Source: JACCZX01 sp963824935 | GTDB lineage: Bacteria; Pseudomonadota; Gammaproteobacteria; Burkholderiales; Burkholderiaceae_F | Reading direction: 5' to 3' | DNA: 64,000 bases | Assembly (NCBI GenBank): GCA_963824935.1 | Contig: CAWGRF010000016.1 | Coordinates: forward strand, 18,546 to 82,545 | In this document: piece by piece, positions 19,051-27,309 of the stretch | Layout: every line of letters begins with the position of its first letter | How positions within the stretch are numbered: position 1 is the stretch's first letter | Program-made: the position numbers and the translations under genes | Notes under the pieces: model-generated | The model's input: the letters and a program-made list of their open reading frames with translations, nothing else | What the model was told of the DNA's origin: nothing | Database searches by the model: none

Positions 19051-19161
19051 ATGTCGGACGATGTCAACAGTGGCACGGATTCCGTCGACGATCTGCATTT
19101 GCTGGCCGGCGTCGTGGCGCTGGTATCGATCGCGCTGATTGCCACTGCGGTGCTGGTGTAA
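19051..19161 (+). CDS. 36-residue single-helix membrane peptide
   Basis: ATG 19051 is preceded by GGGAGG at a good distance and translates to an acidic N-terminus (MSDDVNSGTDSVDD) followed by one hydrophobic helix (LLAGVVALVSIALIATAVLV) that ends at the stop. Such micro-proteins often assist a membrane complex. It closes the Sec/formate island, about 100 bases after the DsrE-like gene. No family is recognised. Confidence 0.5.
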   Translation: MSDDVNSGTDSVDDLHLLAGVVALVSIALIATAVLV

Positions 19162-19169
19162 CACCCGAT

Positions 19170-19548
19170 CTAGCCATCCCGGTTGAAAACGACGCCGTCG
19201 CGCAATTCAAGCGCGCCGCCGGCCGCCAGTTCATCGACGGTGCGACAGATGAACTCTGAAAACGGCAATCCAAAGTAGCGCTGGTTGATGATCTGGGCAT
19301 AGCGCGCGCCCTGAAGTGTGCGATCACATCGTCCAGGCCGGTCCGGCGCACGTGATTATGCGCGTCAGCTTTCGCCCGTCGAGCGTGTGGCGCACGAGTT
19401 GCAACGTTTGAGCGTTGTGCGCGACGTAGCCGGTGTCGATCAGCGTCGCCGTGCGGTCATCGTCGAACAGCAGTATGTTGTTCGACGAAAGCCAACCGCG
19501 CTCGAGTACGCGTATCGCCGGTGGTAGCGGCTCTGCTGCGCCGATCAC
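19170..19548 (-). pseudogene. decayed MBL-fold hydrolase
   Basis: The N-terminal 60 residues (ERGWLSSNNILLFDDDRTATLIDTGY, abridged) look like the start of a metallo-beta-lactamase-fold hydrolase. The frame then ends at CAGPAWTM. In the +1 frame an apparent C-terminal tail follows (GARYAQIINQRYFGLPF to RDGVVFNRDG, stop at 19170). The central part with the metal-binding HxHxDH motif is absent, so an internal deletion of most of the catalytic domain is likely. It may be real decay or an assembly gap. The start overlaps the DUF1289 stop by 4 bases. Confidence 0.55.
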
Positions 19549-19733
19549 TTCGCTTCCCGCCGCACCCGCAACTGCTTCCAGACGGCGCGCTTTTCATCGT
19601 CGCTCATCTCCGACCAGCATGCGATCTCCTCGATCGTGCGCCAGCATCCTTGGCACAGGCCGGTCGTGGCGTCCATCGTGCAGACGGAGACGCACGGCGA
19701 TGGCACGGCTGGACGATCCGGCTCGGGTGGCAT
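19545..19733 (-). CDS. DUF1289 small Cys-motif protein
   Basis: A 62-residue protein with the DUF1289 pattern: CVSVCTMDATTGLCQGC followed by WRTIEEIACWSEMSDDEKRAVW. The four cysteines probably bind a metal ion or Fe-S centre; the function is unknown. It sits between the thioesterase and the MBL remnant on the minus strand, with a 4-base overlap with the latter. Confidence 0.85.
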   Translation of the reverse strand: MPPEPDRPAVPSPCVSVCTMDATTGLCQGCWRTIEEIACWSEMSDDEKRAVWKQLRVRREAK

Positions 19734-19739
19734 CGCGTT

Positions 19740-20165
19740 TTAGCGAACAGCGCTGCGCTTTGATTGCAGTCTTTGATTGAAGCGTGCCGCGTCGATGATC
19801 ACTCGCTCGTGCGTGCCTTCAGAAATCAAATCATGACCGTCGTGCGCGCTGGCGCGAAACGTTACCTTTCGGCCGTCGACGTTCACGACTTCGCAATGAA
19901 CGCGGATCGTCAGACCCGGCGGCGTGGCGGCAAGGTGCGAGAAGTTGACATGCGTGCCGACCGATTGCTCGCGCGGCCAATCAAGAAACGGCTTGATCGA
20001 CAATTGACACACACCTTCCATCAGTCCGATCAAAAAGCCGGTGGCGAACACCTCAGGCATCTCGCCGAACTCGCGCCACTCGGGATACAGGCGCGGCACA
20101 GTCTTGCTATCGGGAACCGTGTAATTGAATTCGAACTGGATCCCGGGCTTCAGATCGGGTGACAT
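19740..20165 (-). CDS. hotdog-fold thioesterase (fluoroacetyl-CoA thioesterase-like)
   Basis: About 141 residues starting at ATG 20165 (MSPDLKPGIQFEFNY). The order of elements (PEVFATGFLIGLMEGVC, a Glu in the long helix, VGTHVNFSHLAATP and HDLISEGTHERVIID) is typical of the FlK-like hotdog thioesterases. It would hydrolyse a short acyl-CoA. It follows the HMG-CoA lyase gene and probably trims CoA esters in the same leucine-degradation context. A longer start at 20303 is possible but lacks family support. Confidence 0.8.
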   Translation of the reverse strand: MSPDLKPGIQFEFNYTVPDSKTVPRLYPEWREFGEMPEVFATGFLIGLMEGVCQLSIKPFLDWPREQSVGTHVNFSHLAATPPGLTIRVHCEVVNVDGRKVTFRASAHDGHDLISEGTHERVIIDAARFNQRLQSKRSAVR

Positions 20166-20202
20166 GAAGTCTGTGCTCGACGATCGGCAATCGGGACAGA
20201 CT

Positions 20203-21111
20203 CTATGCCGCCAGCTTTGCGGTGATCGCGTTGCCCGCTCTTGAATGCGCTTTGCGGCCGAGGATGTTGCTGATCCATTGGCCTGTTGCAACCGCCTTTG
20301 CAAAGTCGATGCCGGTCTCGATGCCGAGACCGCTTAGCAGATACAGCACGTCCTCGGTGGCGACGTTGCCGGTTGCTCCCTTCGCATACGGGCAGCCGCC
20401 CAGTCCGGCGATGCTGGAATCGAAGCTCGAGATGCCGAGTTCAAGGCACGCATACACGTTCGCCGTCGCCATCCCGTAGGTGTCGTGGAAGTGGCCGCTG
20501 ATCGAATCGAGTTCGTAGACGCCGAGCACCGCATCCATCACACGCTTGGTCTGTTCGGGCGTGCCGGTGCCGATCGTGTCGGCGACACCGACGTGCTGCA
20601 CGCCGATGTCCTTCATCAGTCGCGCGACATGCGCCACGGCGCCCGGCTCGACCTTGCCCTGATACGGGCAACCCAATGCACACGAGATAGCGCCGCGGAT
20701 GCGGATTCGGTGCTGCTGCGCGGCCGCGGTGACCGGACGAAACCGCTCGATCGACTCTTCGATCGAACAATTGATGTTCTTCTGAGAAAACGCCTCACTC
20801 GCGGCAGCGAAGACGACGATTTCATCGGCCTTCGCGGCCAGCGCACCCTCGAATCCTTTCGCATTCGGCACCAGCACCGAGTACGTCACGCCGGGCTTGC
20901 GTCGAATGCGCGCCATGACCTCGGCTGCATCGCCCATCTGCGGCACCCACTTGGGCGAGACGAACGACGTGACTTCGATATTCGTGAAGCCGGCGTCGGT
21001 CAGACGATCAACCAGTTCGACCTTAACGTCCGCCGGAATCATCTGCTTCTCGTTCTGCAGACCGTCGCGCGGGCCGACGTCGACGATATGAACGTGCTTG
21101 GGCAAAGACAT
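20203..21111 (-). CDS. hydroxymethylglutaryl-CoA lyase
   Basis: A 302-residue enzyme that splits HMG-CoA into acetoacetate and acetyl-CoA, the last step of leucine degradation. Metal and catalytic motifs are VDVGPRDGLQNE, GHFHDTYGMA and the signature GLGGCPYAKGATGNVATED with its active-site Cys. I choose ATG 21111 (MSLPKHVHIVD) over the upstream ATG at 21132. It corresponds to liuE of the liu pathway and lies downstream of the carboxylase genes. Confidence 0.94.
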   Translation of the reverse strand: MSLPKHVHIVDVGPRDGLQNEKQMIPADVKVELVDRLTDAGFTNIEVTSFVSPKWVPQMGDAAEVMARIRRKPGVTYSVLVPNAKGFEGALAAKADEIVVFAAASEAFSQKNINCSIEESIERFRPVTAAAQQHRIRIRGAISCALGCPYQGKVEPGAVAHVARLMKDIGVQHVGVADTIGTGTPEQTKRVMDAVLGVYELDSISGHFHDTYGMATANVYACLELGISSFDSSIAGLGGCPYAKGATGNVATEDVLYLLSGLGIETGIDFAKAVATGQWISNILGRKAHSRAGNAITAKLAA

Positions 21112-21222
21112 CGCGTGCTCCGAGAGCCTCATGTTAGCTCGGAGCGTTCAGCCGCGCTGGCTGGGATCTACCTAACGAAATGCCTCCAGACCGACAAGCG
21201 TCTTGGACGGACTTCGTTGGAA

Positions 21223-21738
21223 CTACGAAGCGAATTTGTACAGAGCGAGCGCGGCTGCTGCCAGGCCGCCAAGTACCAGTAGAAGCCACAAGGCGCGTCG
21301 GCCGGGAGCAGGCGTTGCTTCGTCTGCTTCCGTTTCCGCTTCCGCCGACTCACTATGGCGAGCGATCATCGTTGAAGCGTTCAGGGTCGACGTCTTCAAT
21401 CGATCGTGTTCCCGGTAGGCCGCCTGCAGTTCCGTGTGCAGCTCATTGGGCAACGAATGGCGCGATAACTCCGCGCGCAATCCCTCCAGCGAGGCGTGCA
21501 CCTGGCGCGACGCTCGGCCTTCCGAAAGGCGGGCTGCGAGCCGGAATCGCTCGAGACGCTGGCCAATACGAAACGCCGCCAAAGGATCCATCGATGAGGC
21601 CCAGCCCTGCAGCCACCACTCGACCAGATGGCCCACCTGGGCCGCGTGTTTCATCAGGCCGACCGCTTCGCGATCGACGGTCAGCACCATGCGGGTGGCG
21701 GTTGTAGTCGCCGGCGGGGGAGGTTTTGATCCATCCAT
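21223..21738 (-). CDS. hypothetical tail-anchored protein
   Basis: 171 residues with no recognised domain. The middle is helical (VGHLVEWWLQGWASSMDPLA, FRLAARLSEGRASRQ), followed by an acidic linker (AEAETEADEA) and a single C-terminal membrane helix (LWLLLVLGGLAAAALALYKF). This suggests a cytoplasmic domain anchored to the inner membrane. It is placed between mccA and the HMG-CoA lyase gene on the same strand. Confidence 0.55.
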   Translation of the reverse strand: MDGSKPPPPATTTATRMVLTVDREAVGLMKHAAQVGHLVEWWLQGWASSMDPLAAFRIGQRLERFRLAARLSEGRASRQVHASLEGLRAELSRHSLPNELHTELQAAYREHDRLKTSTLNASTMIARHSESAEAETEADEATPAPGRRALWLLLVLGGLAAAALALYKFAS

Positions 21739-21859
21739 ACCTCGGAAAATGCCACAGGCTACGCGGTGCTAGCGCCCGATTTGCGAGCTTGTTCGGTCCC
21801 TATTCGACTGTCCCGTTCATCGCCGCGCTACGCATCTAGCAAGCGCAGACCGACTCGTA

Positions 21860-23908
21860 CTAGTCGAGCTTCGTCGCAGGGGCAAAACGCACGAGTTCCG
21901 CACCCTCGGCAACCTGATCGCCGACGGCGTACAGCACGTCGCCCACGATGCCGTCGGACGGCGCGACAATGGTGTGCTCCATTTTCATCGCCTCCATGAC
22001 CAGCAGCGGTGTACCGCGTTCGACGCGTGTGCCGGATGCGGCATGAATCGCAATCAGCTTGCCGGGCATCGGCGCTGTCAGCCGGCCGGTTTCAACCTCG
22101 GCCGCGCTGGATTGCGCAATGATGTCGGCAACCGCGAGGACGCGATGCCGGCCGTTATGGAATACATGCAGCTGGTCACCGGCGCGCACGACATCGGCGG
22201 TCAATGTGTGCTCGCCAAAGCGGATCGATATTTCCGACCCGGAGTTCGCGGTGATCGCCAATGCGGTGTCAACACGATCATGGTGAAACACATACCCGTC
22301 GCGCCCATATTCGAGGTGCACTTCGTGCGCCTCGCTTCCGGAATTCAGCGTAATGGCGCGCCAGTACGTGGTATTCAGGCGCCAGCCGTGTGCTGAGCTC
22401 CATGGATCGGCACTCGCGTCGCGCGCCTCATCGGCCAGCAGGCGAGCGCACGCAAGCGCGAGCGTTTCGTGCGAGGCCGCCTCATCACCGGTCGCAGCGG
22501 GAAACAGGCGTTCGCGTTCCTGCTCGATCAGACCGGTATGAACGGCACCACCCGCGAAAGCCTGGTTGGCGACGAGCCGCGACAGAAAGTCCACGTTATT
22601 GGCGACGCCGACGATATGGAAATCCGCCAGCGCCGTCTGCATTCGCGCCAGCGCATGCGTGCGATCTTCTCCCCAGACGATCAGCTTGGCGATCATCGGG
22701 TCATAGTGCGGCGTGATCTCGTCGCGCTCGCGCACGCCGGCATCGATGCGCACCGGCGCCGGGTCATGAAAACTATTGTCGTCCGCGTTGCGCCGAAACT
22801 CGACCGCGCTCGGCTGGGCCAAGTGCAGCAGCCGACCGGTCGCCGGTAGGAAGCCCTTGTCCGGATTCTCCGCGTAAATCCGCGCTTCGAACGCGTGCCC
22901 GCGAATCGCAAGCTCGTCCTGTTTTACCGGGAGCGCTTCGCCGGCCGCTACTCGGAGTTGCCACTCGACCAGGTCGTGCCCGGTAATCATTTCGGTCACC
23001 GGATGTTCAACCTGCAGCCGCGTGTTCATCTCCATGAAGAAGAATTCACCGCGTCCTTCTGCTGCAAACTCGTCGGCAATGAACTCGACGGTGCCTGCGC
23101 CGACGTAGCCGACTGCTTTCGCAGCTGCGACTGCGGCTTCGCCCATCGCGCGCCGGCGCTCGGGCGTCATGCCGGGCGCGGGCGCTTCCTCGATGATCTT
23201 CTGGTGCCGCCGCTGCACCGAGCAATCGCGCTCGAACAAGCTGACTGTATTGCCGTGGCGGTCGGCGAAGACCTGGATCTCGATGTGGCGCGGCCGCTCG
23301 ACATACTTTTCGATCAGCACATGGTCGTCGTCGAACGATGCCTTCGCTTCACGTTGGCATGAAGCAAGCGCCGCGATGAACTCGCCCGCATTTGACACCA
23401 CACGCATGCCCTTGCCGCCGCCGCCCGCACTGGCCTTGATCAACACCGGATAGCCGATCTTGTTGGCTTGCGTGAGCAGAAAATCCGGTTTCTGTTGATC
23501 GCCGTGATAGCCAGGCACCAACGGCACCTTGGCGCGCTCCATCAGCTTCTTCGCTTCGCTCTTGCTGCCCATTGCGCGGATAGCGGACGGCGGCGGACCG
23601 ATGAACGTGATGCCGGCGTCCGCCAGCGCTTGCGCAAACGCTTCGTTCTCGGACAGAAAACCGTAGCCGGGATGCACGGCATCAGCGCCGGTCGCCTGCG
23701 CCGCCGCAACGACTCGATCGCCGCGCAGGTAACTGTCCCTCGCTGGTGCAGGGCCGATGCCGACCGCTTCGTCGGCCATCGTGACGTGGCGGCTATTCGC
23801 GTCGGCGTCCGAATACACGGCAACCGTGCGGATGCCCATCCGCCGCGCGGTCGTCATCACGCGGCAGGCAATCTCTCCGCGGTTAGCGATCAGTATCTTG
23901 CTGAACAC
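21860..23908 (-). CDS. 3-methylcrotonyl-CoA carboxylase alpha subunit (biotin-containing)
   Basis: A 682-residue protein: biotin carboxylase domain at residues 1-450 (MFSKILIANRGEIACRV, ATP-grasp GGGGKGMRVV, EMNTRLQVEHPVTEM), a linker, and the biotin-carrier domain with VMEAMKMEHTIV near the C-terminus. It carboxylates biotin for the MccB partner in leucine/isovalerate breakdown. Neighbouring mccB, acyl-CoA dehydrogenase and HMG-CoA lyase support this over propionyl- or geranyl-CoA carboxylase. Its biotin would come from birA at 62042. The start overlaps the end of the DUF4126 gene by 26 bases. Confidence 0.92.
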   Translation of the reverse strand: MFSKILIANRGEIACRVMTTARRMGIRTVAVYSDADANSRHVTMADEAVGIGPAPARDSYLRGDRVVAAAQATGADAVHPGYGFLSENEAFAQALADAGITFIGPPPSAIRAMGSKSEAKKLMERAKVPLVPGYHGDQQKPDFLLTQANKIGYPVLIKASAGGGGKGMRVVSNAGEFIAALASCQREAKASFDDDHVLIEKYVERPRHIEIQVFADRHGNTVSLFERDCSVQRRHQKIIEEAPAPGMTPERRRAMGEAAVAAAKAVGYVGAGTVEFIADEFAAEGRGEFFFMEMNTRLQVEHPVTEMITGHDLVEWQLRVAAGEALPVKQDELAIRGHAFEARIYAENPDKGFLPATGRLLHLAQPSAVEFRRNADDNSFHDPAPVRIDAGVRERDEITPHYDPMIAKLIVWGEDRTHALARMQTALADFHIVGVANNVDFLSRLVANQAFAGGAVHTGLIEQERERLFPAATGDEAASHETLALACARLLADEARDASADPWSSAHGWRLNTTYWRAITLNSGSEAHEVHLEYGRDGYVFHHDRVDTALAITANSGSEISIRFGEHTLTADVVRAGDQLHVFHNGRHRVLAVADIIAQSSAAEVETGRLTAPMPGKLIAIHAASGTRVERGTPLLVMEAMKMEHTIVAPSDGIVGDVLYAVGDQVAEGAELVRFAPATKLD

Positions 23909-24488
23909 GATGATTCGGCGAGGCGAACAGCGAGCGCAGCATGCGCGCGATAAAGCGGATCAGTTTGGGTAGCAGCCACACGGCCACTATCAGCAGCACG
24001 ATCACGATGCCGAGCGCGACCAGCGGATAGCTCAACACGAGCCATATCAACCCGGCGATGCCGAGGTCTTCCGCCACCGACAGACCGATGTTGGAAAATG
24101 GCTCGGGTGAGGTGTTCGCCGCGGCGCGCGTGCCGGCTTTGGTGAAGTGGCTCGTCGCGGCGAGTGAGCCGCCGACGATCGCCGCGATCGTCGTCCACGC
24201 GGCGCTATCCATGCCGCCGAATACACCCGCCGCCAGCGCGGCGCCCGCTGGAATTCGAATGAAAGTTTGGATTGCGTCCCATGCGGTGTCGACGCCCGGG
24301 ATCTTGTCGGCAACGAACTCGACCAAGAACATCGCCCCGGATGCGGCGAGCACCCACGGGTGCTGCAGGATCGAGAGTCCGCCGGGCAGTTCGACCCATC
24401 CTGCGTAGCCGACCAGACCGACGATCAGCAGCACCGCGTACAGGCGAATGCCGCTCGCAAACCCCAGCACTGTGGCGAGCGCGATCAA
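23883..24488 (-). CDS. DUF4126 membrane protein
   Basis: 201 residues with about five hydrophobic segments and the DUF4126 pattern FASGIRLYAVLLIVGL, VEFVADKIPGVDTAWDAIQT and IPAGAALAAGVFG. The function of the family is unknown; it is an inner-membrane protein. It is inserted between the enoyl-CoA hydratase gene and mccA and overlaps mccA by 26 bases, which implies cotranscription with leucine catabolism. Confidence 0.8.
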   Translation of the reverse strand: MIALATVLGFASGIRLYAVLLIVGLVGYAGWVELPGGLSILQHPWVLAASGAMFLVEFVADKIPGVDTAWDAIQTFIRIPAGAALAAGVFGGMDSAAWTTIAAIVGGSLAATSHFTKAGTRAAANTSPEPFSNIGLSVAEDLGIAGLIWLVLSYPLVALGIVIVLLIVAVWLLPKLIRFIARMLRSLFASPNHRVQQDTDR

Positions 24489-24512
24489 CTGCGGAATATC
24501 GAATGCGGCATG

Positions 24513-25331
24513 CTATTCGTCATTCGCCGCAGCAATCGCTTCGTAGTCGAGCACCCATTGCGGCTTGCGCTTGTCGAGAAACGCGCGCACACCTTCGCGT
24601 CCGTCTTTGCCGGCGCGAATGTCCGCAATGCGGCGCGCAGTGTCGGCAACGAGCGCATCGTCGATCGGACGTGCAGCCAGATCGCGCACTAATTGCTTCG
24701 CTTCCGCCACCGCGCTCTGACTGGTCAACATCAGTGCGCCGAGAATCTCATTGACCTTCGCGTCCAGTTCATCAGCCAAGGCGATCTCCTGCACGAGCCC
24801 GATGCGGTATGCCTCACCGGCATCGAATTTTTCCGCGGTCAGAAAGTACCGGCGCGCGGCATTCGGATGCATCGCGCGTAAAACATACGGGCCGATCGTG
24901 GCCGGAATCAGCCCCAGTTTGGTTTCGGAAAGGCAAAACGTCGCATCGTGCGATGCCGCCGCGATATCGCATGCTGCCATCAGGCCAACGCCGCCGGCGT
25001 ATGTGTCGCCATGAACGCGCGCAATCACCGGCTTCGGGCATTCGTAGATCGTACGCAGCATCGTTGCCAGCTTCATCGCATCGGCATAGTTCTCGTCATG
25101 TGAATAGCCGGACATGCGCCTCATCCAGTCGAGATCGGCGCCGGCGCAGAACGACGGGCCCTTGGCTGCGAGCACGATCGCGCGCACATCGTCGTCACGG
25201 CCGAACTCTATGAACGCTTGCGTCAGCTCAGCGATCGAGACCTCGTTGAATGCGTTGCGCACGTCCTCGCGCGCGAGCCAGATGACGGCGACCCGATGGT
25301 TGACGGTGACTTCCAGTGTCTTGAAATTCAT
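24513..25331 (-). CDS. enoyl-CoA hydratase, probable methylglutaconyl-CoA hydratase
   Basis: A 272-residue crotonase-fold protein. The oxyanion-hole segments are GPSFCAGADLDWMRRM and RVHGDTYAGGVGLMAACDIA, and the catalytic region is FCLSETKLGLIPATIGPYVL. In this cluster it most likely hydrates methylglutaconyl-CoA to HMG-CoA (the liuC step). The order on the minus strand puts it after the dienelactone-hydrolase-like gene and before DUF4126. Confidence 0.88.
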   Translation of the reverse strand: MNFKTLEVTVNHRVAVIWLAREDVRNAFNEVSIAELTQAFIEFGRDDDVRAIVLAAKGPSFCAGADLDWMRRMSGYSHDENYADAMKLATMLRTIYECPKPVIARVHGDTYAGGVGLMAACDIAAASHDATFCLSETKLGLIPATIGPYVLRAMHPNAARRYFLTAEKFDAGEAYRIGLVQEIALADELDAKVNEILGALMLTSQSAVAEAKQLVRDLAARPIDDALVADTARRIADIRAGKDGREGVRAFLDKRKPQWVLDYEAIAAANDE

Positions 25332-26126
25332 TTCGCTAGATGTTGGCCAAGGAATCGATCGAGTTCCGCAAGCGATGCTTCGCGCGCGGCCGGATTGCCG
25401 CCGACATGTACGCCGCGCTGGTCCGGCCCGGCCGGAATGTCGGCGCGAAAACGGACGGGGTTGCGACTGTCAAAGCCATGATGGCCGTCTGCGTACGTGC
25501 GCACGGTGACTGTGTCCGGATGGCCCGTTTGAAAGCGTTGCGGCCAGTTCCTGGCACGGCGCGGCGGGTGTCCAGTCATCGGCTTCGCCGAGCAGCATCA
25601 GCAGCGGTGCAGCCGGTTGCACCAACGGGCGCCGTTTCCACGCGCCACAATCCGGGTAGTAGGCGACGATCGCCGCCGGCTGCGACGACCATAGCGATCG
25701 GTCCAGTACGTTAAGCGCGGTCATCCCACCGTGCGACCAGCCGACGATCGCAATGCGCTCCGAGTCCACATCAGCGCGAGTCCTTAACCAGGCCGCGGTG
25801 CGTAATACGTCGGCACGGCGGTGCGCGACTCTTGATCGTGCGTTGCTCGGGTCGCTGCGCACATATCGCTGCCCTGGCCACGCGAGCCGGAAGCTGTCGG
25901 GCGCAACGACATGCCAGCCGGCGGCGTTCCAGCGTTGGGCGTACGAAGGATATCGGTCGTCAAATTGGCCGCGACTGTTATAGAGCCCGGCGCAGCCGTG
26001 CAGGGCGATGATTGCGGGACGGCGTCCGGATTGCGCGGCAGGCTGCCATTGCAGCCGCAGCGTCGGATCGCCCGGCAGGTCAATCGGCTCGAAAGCGCGC
26101 GCGACAGTGCAGAAGACAACCAGCAC
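25328..26126 (-). CDS. dienelactone-hydrolase-family alpha/beta hydrolase (one frameshift)
   Basis: An exported-looking alpha/beta hydrolase: MLVVFCTVARAFE could be a short signal sequence, then IIALHGCAGLYN, the nucleophile elbow GWSHGGM, the acid GEADDW and the catalytic His in DGHHGFDSR. An extra base near 25525 separates LAATLSNG from HPDTVTVRTYADG; the gene ends AELDRFLGQHLAK. Corrected length is about 265 residues. It is not a usual liu enzyme, though it sits inside the cluster and overlaps the hydratase start by 4 bases. The substrate is unknown. Confidence 0.82.
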
Positions 26127-26153
26127 TGCACCAAACGCCGCATCTCGAAAGGT

Positions 26154-27308
26154 TCAGGCGGGCTGCCATCGCTTTGCAACCTCTTCCAGCATCACTTCAG
26201 TCGCGCCACCGCCGATCGCCAGCACGCGCGCATCGCGCACCAGCCGCTCGATTGGACTCTCGCGCATGTAACCCATGCCGCCATGGAACTGCTGGCACGT
26301 GTAGGTGACTTCGTTGACCAGCTCGCCGGTCAGCGCTTTCAGCATCGACACTTCGCGCACCGCATCGTGTTGCTGGTCGACCAGCCAGGCGCAGTGGTAC
26401 AGCAACTGGCGCGCAGCTTCGGTCTTCGCCGCCAGCATTGAAAGCTGTTGCCGCACCGTTTGCTTGTCCCACAAAGGCGCGCCGAATGCATTGCGCTCGT
26501 TGACGTACCGATACGCCAGATCGAGCGCCGTCAGGCAGTGGCCGATTGCCATCGAGCCCAGCGCGATACGCTCGGTCTGAAAGTTGCGCATGATCGCGTA
26601 GAAACCGGCGTTCTCTTCGCCGATCAGGTGATCGTACGGAATTCGGCATTCGTCGAACACCAGCTCGGCCGTGTCGGAGGCGAGCCAGCCACTTTTCTTT
26701 AGCGCGCGTCCGACCCGAAATCCCGGCGTGCCCTTCTCGACAGCGAAGATCGACAACCCGCGCGAGCCTTTCGCCTTCACATCGGTGCGCGCGGCGACGA
26801 ATGTCAAGTCAGCGTGGACGCCGTTCGTGATGAACATCTTGCTGCCGCTGATCACCCACGTGTCGCCGTCGCGCCTGGCCTGCGTGCGGATGGCAGCGAC
26901 GTCGGATCCGGCATCCGGCTCAGTGACACCGACCGCTGTGATCAACTCGCCGGAAGTGATTTTGGGTAGCCAGCGCGCTTTCTGCTCGGCGCTACCCGCG
27001 TGTGCAAGATGCGGACTCGCCATGTCGGTATGCACCAGCACAGTAATCACGAATCCGCCCGATGTCGCGCGCGACAGCGCTTCCTGGAATACGACATTGG
27101 TCGTCATGTCGGCGCCGGCGCCGCCGTAGTCGGGCGGATACATCAGGCCGAGCCAGCCGAGCGAGCCCATCTTGCGCAGCACGTCGCGCGGCGTAAAGCC
27201 CGCTTCATCCCACTCGAGCGCGTGCGGCTCGACCTCGCTGGCAACGAAGCGCGCCACCTGGCGGCGCAGATCGTCGTGTTCGGGGCGAAAGTACGCGCTG
27301 GTGCTCAC
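26154..27308 (-). CDS. acyl-CoA dehydrogenase, probable isovaleryl-CoA dehydrogenase
   Basis: About 384 residues, starting at GTG 27308 just after the mccB stop; an upstream ATG at 27353 would run into mccB. The FAD/substrate motifs are GVTEPDAGSDVAAIRT and WVISGSKMFITNGVHAD. The C-terminal helix has CQQFHGGMGYMRESPIERL and the end motif IGGGATEVMLEEVAKR. In the liu context it would oxidise isovaleryl-CoA to 3-methylcrotonyl-CoA. Other short or branched acyl-CoAs are possible. Confidence 0.88.
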   Translation of the reverse strand: MSTSAYFRPEHDDLRRQVARFVASEVEPHALEWDEAGFTPRDVLRKMGSLGWLGLMYPPDYGGAGADMTTNVVFQEALSRATSGGFVITVLVHTDMASPHLAHAGSAEQKARWLPKITSGELITAVGVTEPDAGSDVAAIRTQARRDGDTWVISGSKMFITNGVHADLTFVAARTDVKAKGSRGLSIFAVEKGTPGFRVGRALKKSGWLASDTAELVFDECRIPYDHLIGEENAGFYAIMRNFQTERIALGSMAIGHCLTALDLAYRYVNERNAFGAPLWDKQTVRQQLSMLAAKTEAARQLLYHCAWLVDQQHDAVREVSMLKALTGELVNEVTYTCQQFHGGMGYMRESPIERLVRDARVLAIGGGATEVMLEEVAKRWQPA

Positions 27309-27309
27309 G

